From positions 377,001-441,000 of the forward strand of contig LSRY02000056.1 in assembly GCA_001643675.2 (NCBI GenBank): a stretch of DNA of 64,000 nucleotides, read 5' to 3'. The translations under genes and the position numbers were made by a program. A model generated the notes under the pieces. That model searched no databases, had not been told where the DNA came from, and saw only the letters and a list, made by a program, of their open reading frames with translations. Source of the DNA: Monocercomonoides exilis (lineage: Eukaryota; Preaxostyla; Oxymonadida; Polymastigidae). Shown here one piece after another: positions 34,697-44,799 of this stretch (the stretch's first letter is position 1; each line of letters starts with the position of its first letter).

Positions 34697-37600
34697 ATGT
34701 CTTTTTTGAAACCTCAATCAACTCTTAATTCTCGATGCAAAGTTATTTGGAACGAAATAAAACGAATTGGTGGAGATGACGTTAATTCATTGCTTGTCTA
34801 TCTATTTTACAACTACAGGCAATCATCTTCAGTAATTAACGATTTGTTGAAGTCATTAAACGGTTTGATTATTATTTAGTCAAGTTTTATATAGAAAAAT
34901 TTATGGACTGTCATTGTTGTCATTTTCTTATTTATTTGCGAATTATTTATATTCATAAACAGAATATCATATAAAGCTGCTGGAAGACCTGTCTGTGGTG
35001 TACAACAACGCTCCGTTGCACACTCAGACAACAATGCTGCAAGCGCTTTCCCGCAACACATCATTACCCGATTTACAGGACTATGGATATGATGTCACAG
35101 AAGGAAAATTCAGTTACGCGAAACAAACTCTGAAGAAAAACCAAGGATTTATTATTCCGCCTCAAAAACCTCATCTTCCGTCTTGCAAAAGTGGTTTGTA
35201 TTTATTTTATTTTTTTTTTTTGAATTATGTTCTCTTTTTTCCTTAGGCTTAAATGAACAGGACTGGGAAAAGGGCAACAACTGGATGTTAGCTCATTCAA
35301 CTGAAGCCTCCACTTCTCTCCAATCGGCAAAGAAAAAGCAGCGAGCGGAGCCAGATTACGCCAGATTTATTGACGAAGCAGCGTGGGAAGATGAAATTAC
35401 TACAGAAAACTCTTCATCAAAGAAAAAACAATCTTCTTCATCAGATAAATCACATCAACAAAATAAAAAATCATATATTATTTCGGAAAAAAATTCATCT
35501 TCATTAAATCCTTCATCGTCTGAAGCTGTTGATGCACCAATCAACACTCCAATTATGAGAGAAAGGAGATCAACAAAAAGAAAAACAAATAAATCACATC
35601 AAAAACGTCACTCGTCTCCTTCACCCATTCAAATTCACAAATTCTTCAAAACAAAACAATCGTCATCCACTTCCTCATCTCCCTCATCTTCCTCATCTTC
35701 CTCATCTTCCTCATCTTCCTCATCTTCCTCATCTCCCTCATCTTCCTCATCTTCCTCATCTTCCTCATCTTCCTCATCTTCCTCATCTTCCTCATCTTCC
35801 TCATCTTCCTCATCTTCCTCATCTTCCTCATCTTCCTCATCTTCCTCATCTTCCTCATCTTCCTCATCTTCCTCATCTTCCTCATCTTCCTCATCTTCCT
35901 CATCTTCCTCATCTTCCTCATCTTCCTCATCTTCCTCATCTTCCTCATCTTCCTCATCTTCCTCATCTTCCTCATCTTCCTCATCTTCCTCATCTTCCTC
36001 ATCTTACTCATATTCCAAAAAGCAACAAAAAGCAACAACAAACACTTCTTCTTTCAGCAACAATGATGTGTGGGTGAGTGATCAATTAGTTGAATATGCC
36101 ACTTCACCCACTCTTATTCCTCCTCAAGCATTCCAAAATCTCTTTTCTTCATTTTCAAAAGAGAATGGCACTTCAACACTTCAACAACAAAGCATTCAAT
36201 CTTCAAATAATGAAATATGTCAAAAAAAAATTTCTTCAAAAAATATTTCAAAAAAGAATGCGAAAGAAAATTCAACAAAAAATTATTCTCATTCTCAATC
36301 TTCTTCAAATTCATTATATTCTTCAAATAAATCATCCCAAATAGCAAAAGGATTGCCAAACTTAGGCAACACTTGCTATTTGGCTTCTCTTCTTCAATGC
36401 TTCTCTTCTGTAATGTCACAAAAACCATCTTTAATCAGAAAACCATCAACAACAAAGAGCATATCTTCTCGTGTATTAAGTGTATGCAATCAACTATCCA
36501 AAGATGGAATTGAAGTTCATTCGTGGATCTCATCGCTTATCAACAAATGGGAAGACTTTTGTGGATATAGTAGCGGACAGCAACAAAATGTGACAGAAGC
36601 GTTTGACAATCTTCATCAACTTTTTATCAAAGATGAGTTAATAAAACAAGATTGCTTCAATCCTGTTTTGATCACTCATTTGAAATGCCAACAATGCCAA
36701 AAAGTTTCAAATTGTTTCAATGAAATTGGAAACAATGTGGTTATTAATTCATCTTCTCCTCATAAAGGTCTATCTTCTCTCTTTTCTACTGAGATATTGA
36801 ACGGAAAAAATGCTGTCTATTGCAACGATTGCAAAGAGAAATGCTGCGCTGCGAGATGGGAGGAAATGGCTGCATTTCCAGAGGTGCTGGCCCTCTGTCA
36901 CGAATGCACTGACTCTGCTATCTCTGCTCCTTCACGAACTCTTCTGATTGAAACAGATCGTGTTAACAAGCGAACATTTATCAAAGGGTTTTCTACAGAA
37001 AGTATTCAACATCTCCAAAAGAACAATAAGGAAATCATCATATATCATCTTGTTGGACAAATTCTTTTTCAGCGTCTGGATCAACAAAATGGGCATTACA
37101 TTGCAGTTGTGAAAAGGAAGGCAGGAAGAGAGACACTGTGGAATATTTGCAACGATTCTGATATACTTGAATTGGACAAAGAAAACTGGACAAAGGCATG
37201 GAAGGATCTTTATGCTCAAGGTTTCACTCCTTCACTCTCATTCTATACCAAAGAAAAAACCAGACCAACTTTTTCATCAATTCAATTTGGTGGTTCTTCT
37301 TCTTTTTCTTCAGAAACATCAAATTTCAATTGTTTAAATAACACAACAACAACAACAACATCGTCATCATCATCTTCATCATCATCATCATCATCATCGT
37401 CGTCGTCGTCGTCGTCGTCTTCGTCGTCAACATTCATCACACCACCACATCGAACCACTTCCATTCCACAATTGTCATCAACAATCGCCTCAAGCTACGG
37501 ATTGGAATCACTGAAAGAAAGAAGAAAGAAAACGGGCATCTTTTCTCCCAATGAAAAGAGATTAATTTTTAAGCCCAAGACAAAATTGTGGAGTGAGTTT

Positions 37601-38305
37601 TCAGAAGAAACAAATATCAAAGTTTCTTTGTCTCACTTTTACAAACTCACTTCAAACTTCTCCAAAGCAAAAAGGCGCACAGATCTCTGTGGCATGTGCG
37701 AGAAGTTGGACTATCTCGAGAACAAATTAAAGTCATCTCAAAACAAAAATGGACTGTCTGAAGCAGAGTTTCATACACTTAAATTACTTCGACAACATCG
37801 ACTTGTTGCAGAAATGCAACGCAAACATTATCAATCTTCTGTCGACAATCTGAAAGAGGGAGAAGCAGTCTTCGTCTTCGACTTCAAAGAGAAATGGAAA
37901 CTCCCCATCAGAAAGAACCAACTTCAACAGGAATTCTTCAATTATCAACAGGTTTCTCAATTCACAATCATCTCTCTTCAAAAAATTAATAATCAACAAA
38001 TAAAAAGAACATTCAACTTCTTCTCCGACTGCCTCTCAAATGATCACAGATTTGTTATTGAGTGTCTGGAATCTGTGATCAAAAGACACTTCTTCTCAGA
38101 CACTCACACTTTTAAGTTCTTCTGCGATTCGGGTCCACACAACCGAAATCGCTTCCTTCTTCACTTCATCCTCTCTAAACAATCCAAACTTCTCAAAAAG
38201 AAAAATACACAACTCAACTTCTTCGCTGAGCACCATGGAAAGAACATCTGTGATAGTGAATTTGGTGCACTTGTGAACACAATCAACAACAACCTATCAA
38301 CTTAA
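34697..38305 (+). CDS. Fusion of C19 ubiquitin-specific protease and DDE/RNase H-like domain
   Basis: Exons 34697-34862, 34963-35193 and 35247-38305 give 1151 residues. All introns are GT-AG with GTTTG 5' ends and phases agree. Residues 1-150 are helical, without a known domain. Residues ~270-385 are poly-Ser. A USP domain follows: Cys box GLPNLGNTCYLASLLQCF (catalytic Cys 509), zinc-finger pairs CQQC (~613) and CNDC (~657), and His box QQNGHYIAVVKRK (His 749) with WNICNDSD (Asn 768/Asp 769). The protease triad is therefore complete. A second poly-Ser run precedes a CGMC pair (~946) and an RNase H-like region: VFVFDFKEKW (Asp 1011), FKFFCDSGPHNRNRF (Asp 1093), FFAEHHGKNICDSEFG (Glu 1127). The 33-residue Asp-Glu spacing fits a DDE nuclease. 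The TAA at 38303 interrupts a longer in-frame ORF. Location in a foldback-like element argues for a transposase; domestication is possible. Confidence 0.8.
35671..36004 (+). repeat. 9-bp minisatellite TCATCTTCC encoding poly-Ser
   Basis: About 37 tandem copies of TCATCTTCC, nearly perfect, lie in frame inside the USP-transposase-like gene and encode more than 100 consecutive serines, broken only by two Pro near the start. The copies are very uniform, indicating recent expansion. Confidence 0.95.
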
Positions 38306-38797
38306 CACATCACCACACTTCATGACTTGATCAACTTCTTCAACAACAATATGAACATATCGGCATCAGCTTCTTCGACATCACAACAAGACATTTTTGA
38401 ATCATCCTCAACCAATTCTTCTCCATCAACATCAACTGTCAATGACTCTGCACATGAGAGGTACTTTGAAGAGTATGTGCCATCTCAGCAAATCTCATGG
38501 CCATCGCTGTCAGTCCCTCACATGAAGGACTACTTGTATTTTGAGCGCAAGGGCTCATTTGTCTGTGCTTCAGCTGTTGGATATCTTCCTCAACGCTCTC
38601 TGGTTGCCCTCGAATCTTCGACAATGAAGGAAAAGGTTCAACGTTCAAGAAAGACTTTCAACTCTGGTAACACATCATCCAACTCTTCTCTTCTTTCTCA
38701 ATCTTCTCAAGATCTTCTTTCAAGGAGATTTGAGCTTCTTCTTGACTCTTCTTCTTTTAATGGATCTCAAAATTGTTTTAATGGTGTCCCTAATTAA
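38306..38797 (+). pseudogene. In-frame continuation of the transposase-like ORF after a stop
   Basis: Directly after the TAA at 38303-38305 the same frame stays open for 163 more codons (HITTLHDLINFFNNNMN..., ISWPSLSVPHMKDYLYFERK), then TAA at 38795. The first residues read as a natural continuation of the helix ending NTINNNLST. A single C-to-T change (CAA to TAA) would explain the split; readthrough is another option. The first internal ATG is at 38351 if it were translated separately. Confidence 0.6.
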
Positions 38798-39865
38798 GAA
38801 ACTAGTTGTTGTGTATGCTTAGCTGGCACTCTATCGGAAGGGTGCTGGACATGACTGTTCGTATTAGATACTGCAGCCTCTGGGCTGCTTTATCCGGACC
38901 TGGATACGACGAACAGCCTCCCAGGTGCACAATAGTTAGAATCCGATTGTTTTCTTGCGGTTTTTGTCCCTATATTGTCCCTATTATTGAATTGGTTATT
39001 GTCCCTATTATATATGTCTATATCGAGATTCATTAATAGAGAGAGTTGTGAGGGAATTCATTGATCTTTGAGTGAGTTTTTTGGAAGTGAGAGTTGTTGA
39101 GAGTGTGAAGTGATGTTTTATCTTTGCGTCTGTCTTTTTTCTTTGTTGGATTTGATCTTTTTGAGTCAAAGAAAGAGAAATATCAGAAAGGGGAGAGTGG
39201 ATGGAAAACAAAAGAAAAACAGTCAAGTTTGTTTTTGGACTTAAAGTATTTGTAATCTTTTTTGTTTGGTATTGCCATTGATACCATGAATTTGTTGATA
39301 TAGCAATGCTTTTTATTGAATCTTTTATTGTTCAGAATATTTGGTAATTTGATAATGATGAGTGAGAATTTCGAGAGAATGAAAATGAAAATGCATATGT
39401 TTGTGTTTGATTGAAAAAAAAGATGTCTTTGTATTTAATTTTGTTGATCGTCAGATGTTGCTAAAAGTTGTTTAAAATTGTTTTTTTGAATTTATTTTAT
39501 TAAGTTTTTCTTTGTTTTTAAGTGTTTAGGTTTTTTGGTTTGTCTGTTGTTGTTTCAAAGTTCCAATTCATTTATTTCAAAATATTTTTAACATTGTGCA
39601 CAGCGAACTGGTTTTATTATTTGAAATATTTTTGTTAACAATAATGAACAACAATAATGTGAAAAAATCAAATCAACTGATTTCATCAAGGATTTGAAAA
39701 TACAATAAAAAAATTTATGTTGCAATTAAGAGTGAATAGACTGCTGAGAATTCTTATCCTTTTAAAAAAACGAAACGAAAAAATATCATTCCATCAACGA
39801 ATAGATTAAATTTAAAAAAAAAATTAAAAACACAAATACATCACTTAAAAAAAGATAATTTTACA
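38798..39865. other. 3' region of the element, with one GC-richer patch
   Basis: Non-coding as far as I can see. The stretch 38810-38950 is clearly GC-richer than the rest of this spacer and has no good ORF. It is unlike both coding and spacer DNA here and might be a small RNA-derived insertion. The remainder, to the right arm, is T-rich. Confidence 0.45.
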
Positions 39866-41261
39866 CATATCCAAATAATTATGGATATGATCATTAGGAA
39901 AAAATATTTTTAAGGTATCCCACGAGGGTCACACCTTGGGTGGTATTTTTTTGCACGAATCGATTTGTTAGAATGACGGTGTATGAAATATGTCAAAAAA
40001 AGGGGCACCAAGGTGTGACCTCTTTTTCGAAAAATGTATCTCAAATTTTCAGATCAAAAATCTATGAAAAATTTTCGCTTTTTTGTTCTTTCAAGAACGA
40101 GAAAATGCTTATATTCTATTAGTGCTCATACGCTTCATAATTATTAAAACAACAATATTCATTAAAAATGATTAAAAAAAAATGTGTGTTTAGAACTTTT
40201 TTCAATGAGAAAAAATTCCATAACTTTATTTCAAAATGTTCTTTCAACAATTTTTCTCGCATTGACGTAGCATCGAGGTTTGTTATTTGTTATCATATGA
40301 GGAAAACACATGTTTTTTAAACAAATCTTTTTCATAGACAATCAATAGATGTTCTTTCTTTTGTTTTTAATGAAAATATTTATATGATTGATATGCCAAA
40401 GAATAATTGCTAATAAAAGGCAGAGAAGGAAGTTTGGCATTTATTTATTATTTCTATATATGATTATTTTTTATTGACCGTTTTTATTCTTTCTTAACGG
40501 AAACAGGTCAAAAAGAATGGAAATGAATAAAAGCGGGATATCTCGTTATGAAGGGTGGCTATGGAGTTGGGAGAGCAATTTCATATGGAATGTGCTTAGG
40601 GTGAAGGGATTGGGAAGGAATTTGGAGATGATATTTTCAGACGAGAAACAAGGATATTTTTCAATAAGAAAGATGAAATTTGAGCAGAAAACATGAATTT
40701 CACATTTTTCAGAAGAGAGGGAAATCGATGCATTTGATGGGAAAATGACTTCCGGAAAGGACGATTAGAAAATCAGATGAAGAAATATTTGAAAATGGAA
40801 GGAATAAAGAATTTTTATTGGAGGGAAACAGTTGGCAATGGAATAAAAAACAGAAAATTGCATATAAAAATGTTTAGAAGGTTTGCTGTTGTTATTATTT
40901 TTTTCGAAGTGATTATAATTTTTTCATTCAGGTTGCTGAAAGAGTTAAGGATTAGGTGGCTTTGAAGAAGAAGAAGAAAAGCAAGGAAGAAAAATACAGA
41001 TAGATGAAATGCGAGATATTTCGAAGATTCCTGACACTGGGCTTTGGTGAAGAATTATTTTTCAGGAAAGATGATTTTTTGTGAAAGAAGGGGAATTGAA
41101 AGAAAAATGCATGGAATGAAAAAGTGATTGACGCGTGTTTTGTATTTTTTGTTGGTGGGAAAGAGGATTGAGCTGAAAGTGAAAAGGATTCAGAGGCTAT
41201 TATTTGCCAGAAGAAGACAAAATCCTGAAGAAGAGAATTTCAATGAATTTCTCAGTTGATA
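39866..41261 (-). repeat. Right 1.39-kb inverted arm
   Basis: Reverse complement of 32496-33891. All stretches compared by eye match base for base between 39866 and about 41247, with a few mismatches in the last 15 bp. Confidence 0.92.
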
Positions 41262-41349
41262 ATAATATGCATTAATCTGCAAAATTTTCGATCTTCAAAA
41301 ACCTCATAATTACACTTCTCCTTTTTCAACAGTCGATGCCAAACCACAT

Positions 41350-44300
41350 CACATGCCTTCTCCTTCTTCGTTATCTTCCTCTTCTTCTTCCTCATCCTCA
41401 TCCTCTTCTTCTTCTTCCAAATCCACCTCCGACTCACAATCTGAAGCGATGAGCGTGATAAAGTCGAAACCGGAGATGAGCTTCGATTCAACTTCTCGTT
41501 TTTCCACTGAATGTTTCGTGAGCGGAGCGGTTGTTTGCGTGTTTGAGGGCAATGTGGCAGTGGGAAAGCATGGCATCTTTCAGAACAAGCAGCAGTGAGG
41601 AGAAATGGCAGGAAAGCAGATGAAAAGAGCTAGAAAGGAGAAGAGAAGAGAAGAGGGAGAGGAGGAAGATAGAGGAAGACGAGAAAATTATTAAGAGGAC
41701 GAAGGAGTAATGAGTGATTCAGAGCAAAAAAAAGCAAAGATACGAAGAAAGCGCAAAACAGAAGAGATAAAAAGAAACATCTGATGATCTGAGCAAGCTG
41801 CGGAAGGAAGAATTTGACTGGGGAGAATCGAACTATTTTAGAAAGCAGGTGATCAAAGACACAATTAAAGACAGGCTTGATGCGATGTTTGGGAACAAGA
41901 TATCGAAAAGTTGGCGGAGAAGAAGAAACGGACACAGAGGGAGTCACGAAAATAAAGAAAGGAATACAAGAAATCAACAGAATTCTTCTTCCTCTTCTTC
42001 TTCTTCCTCCTCTTCTTCTCCACACAGCAATTCTCACAATCGATCTTCTTATTCAGACTCCTTCTTCGAAGTGAGCGAAGATGAAAAAGACGAAGAAAAC
42101 AACGAAGCAAACGACACTACAGATGGCTCAGATTATCCATAACATGCAAGGCAATCAGCAGAACGAGATGTTCGAATGGATTTTGGCTCATCCTGCGTCT
42201 TCAGAGCGAATCAAGTGCGACATGCGCTGATGATGCAGCCAAGTAAGTTTGCAATATACAACTTTGTGGTGTGTGCACCGTCGATTCGATATGGTTCGTA
42301 TGGAGAGGAGGAAGAAGAGGAAGAGAAGGAGAAGGAGAGAGAGAAAGAGAAGAAGGATGAAGAGAAGGAGAAAAGAAGAAAGAGAAAAAGAAGGAAAACA
42401 AAGGAAAAACTGAAAAAGGACTGACTTTTCGAAATCCGAAGGGTAAACAACGGATAAGAACGCAAAAAAAATAGAGAGTGCCTTTTTATCACAAAATATA
42501 CAACAAAAAATGTACGTCATCATCATCATCACTTGCAAGTTTCGATAAATCTGACGCAAATAAAAGCGAAAAATCTTCTTCTTCGTATTCTTCTTCTTCT
42601 TCCTCCTCTTCCTCCTCTTCATCTTATTCTTCATCCAACCAAGTGATCTATACAGCTTGTTCTCCACACACATATTTCACCACAAATGACTGGGCGCATC
42701 TTCTCTCTTCATTCAGCAACCATCCCAAACGATTCCATCACAGCATAAACATTTTTGGAAGAGCTGTTTCTTCGATAAGGAGAATGCATCAACAATTGAT
42801 GGAAGATGATTCTGAAGTATCTTCATAAAACGAAAACGTTGAAGAAGAAGAGAACAAAGAATTTGAATCATCTCAAAATCCAAAAAAAACATTCACACAA
42901 ATCTCAAAATCATACTTTTTCTTCTTCTTCCTCTCATTCTCTTTCTTCTCCTCCTCATTATGTTGACCATTGTCTTCGTCTGATCAACCGACTTGCGTAT
43001 GTGATGAGTGTGCGGACGCTGCATCTGGTTGAGCGGTAAAACTTAACACGTTTTTTGCACTGGAAAAAAAAGTTGGTAAGACGTGGACTTGTGGAGAATA
43101 ACTTTGAGCAGGCAGATGTGGAGCAGGAGTAGGAGAAAGCAACATGGCGGAACAGAACGCGTTTTGAAGAAGGAGATGCAGAGAACAGGTGAAAGAGGAG
43201 AAGATGCTGAGTGCAGAAGAAATAGCTGCTTTGTTTAGTGATTTTCTTTCAAAAGTTAAATGTGATGGAGAAACTAATGGGATGAGTCATCTTGGCAACT
43301 TGAGTGATAACAATAAACTTGATTCTACGACTCAATCAGAAAAAAATTAGCAACTTTCAGATAGTGCTTGGCCGGAAAGGCAACTTTGCTCAGCTTCCAG
43401 AAACTCATTTTTCCTCTTCTGCTATTCTCAACTGCAACTCCGTATTCATTCACAGGCACAGAATAAACAGCAACCTTCACATTCTTCTTCTCCACCTCCT
43501 TCCTCTGCTTTTCCACTTGGTTTGCTTTCTTCCCATTCTACATGTCATCATCCACACAGAAGAAGGGCTGGCTGTCAGGTGAAGAGTTCTGTTGAGCCAG
43601 AGGCAAAAGGGAAAGATGAACCTTATTTTTTAATAATCACAAGAATTCTGATTCATTTTGTTGAGTGCTCAGATCGAAAGGGACAGAAAGAGGATAAAAT
43701 GAAGAGGTGAAATGATGATTTGGAAGATGAAGGAGGTCTTGGAAATGAGGGAGATTGAGGTGAATTGCAATAAAAGCAGATGAAAGGAGGTTATAAAAGG
43801 AATTTAGAAAAGAAAATAGCAAAGAACTTGAAAAAGTCAGAAAAGGAAACGAATAAGAAGAGAGTGAAGGTGAAAGAGAAGGAAGAAGATGCAGAGAAGG
43901 ATACGTAAACACGAAAACCTCAGAATCTTTAGAAGGACCATTGGATGACCAAATTTATTCGTCCAAATCTGAACAATTTGAAGGAGCGGCTGCTGAAAGA
44001 AAGGAGCAGCAAGAATTTGTATCTTCTTTTATATCATCTTCCTTCTGATCGTCATCACGGCCAATTGGTTGTGAGGCAACTGAATGTTGCTATGTCCAAA
44101 TATCTTGCTCTTTTGCTACCTCTTCTTCGGATGTGGAGAAAGAAGCAGCAGATGAAACATGTTCAAATGCAACTTCGATCACTTTCATTACAAAACCTCC
44201 TTTGACTGCCACCAATAATCTTCTTCTTCTTCTTCTTCTTCTTCTTCACCTTCTTCTTCTCCTTCTTCTTCTTCCTCTTCCTCTTCTCCTTCTTCTACTT

Positions 44301-44520
44301 CTTCTTCTTCTTCTGTTTCTTCTTCTTCTTCTTCTTCTTCTTCTTCTTCTTCTTCTTCTTTTTCTTCTTCTTCTTCTTCCTCCTCCTCCTCTTCTTCTTC
44401 TTCTTCTATTTCATCTTCTTTGTTTGCATAAATATTATGTAACACCACTTTTTCATCATCATCTCTTTCTTCATATGATTGGATTTCTTCTTTTTTTTTC
44501 TCATCTTTATATGGGATGAT
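41350..44520 (+). pseudogene. Decayed Ser/Glu-rich gene with multiple frame breaks
   Basis: Coding-type pieces follow one another on the plus strand in changing frames. They include 41353-41598 (Ser run, then EAMSVIKSKPEMSFDSTS), 41781-42142 (LSKLRKEEFDWGESNYFRKQ with a downstream Ser run), 42124-42232 (IIHNMQGNQQNEMFEWILAH), 42227-42424 (LMMQPSKFAIYNFVVCAPSI then charged), 42478-42828 (VIYTACSPHTYFTTNDWAHL), 43204-43350 (MLSAEEIAALFSDFLSKV) and 44130-44210. Stops and frame changes between them do not resolve with GT-AG introns. I cannot name the family. The gene starts next to the right arm and reads away from it, mirroring the broken gene left of the element. Confidence 0.5.
44219..44415 (+). 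repeat. CTT-rich microsatellite
   Basis: Nearly pure CTT/TTC triplet repeat of ~195 bp inside the broken gene. It lies in DNA no longer under coding constraint, so it may be expanding freely. Confidence 0.9.
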
Positions 44521-44799
44521 TACAGAAAGAAAGAAGAATGTTATTTCTGAAGAAAAAAAAACAGTTGAAAATGAGAAGAAGATTGAAAAGTCAATGAAGA
44601 GAATGAAGATATAGAGATAGAAGAATTCGTTTAGACAGGATATGATGAATGGAAATTGGTAAGTGAAAATTGCTGAGATTTTAAAAAATGAGGAAGTTAA
44701 ATGGAAATGGGGAGAAGTTGGAGGAGAAGAAGATGATGAACCAGAACAGGAAACAATGTGGCAGGAAGGAATACGTTGAATATCTGAATCATTCTATCT

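Larger units (their letters stand above)
32496..41261. mobile_element. 8.8-kb inverted-repeat element with USP-transposase-like gene
   Basis: Two ~1.39-kb arms in inverted orientation enclose 5.97 kb that carries one intron-containing gene. In the stretches I compared by eye the arms are identical: positions always sum to 73757, and the longest spans have no mismatch. At the outer tips a few mismatches appear and similarity fades over ~15 bp. The enclosed gene encodes a C19 peptidase domain fused to an RNase H-like, DDE-type domain, which would supply a transposase. I find no clear target-site duplication: the outer flanks are AT-rich and differ. The structure resembles a foldback-type DNA transposon. 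The alternative is an inverted segmental duplication around a host gene. Confidence 0.6.

Noticed and set aside
35646-36041. Minus-strand frame with a Lys-Met-Arg tripeptide repeated dozens of times
   Set aside because: Antisense shadow of the TCATCTTCC minisatellite that encodes poly-Ser on the plus strand.
38303-38305. Reading TAA as glutamine (alternative nuclear code)
   Set aside because: Conserved genes in the window end correctly at TAA or TGA (eL43, eL37, NAA50, DCAF7), so the standard code applies to host genes.
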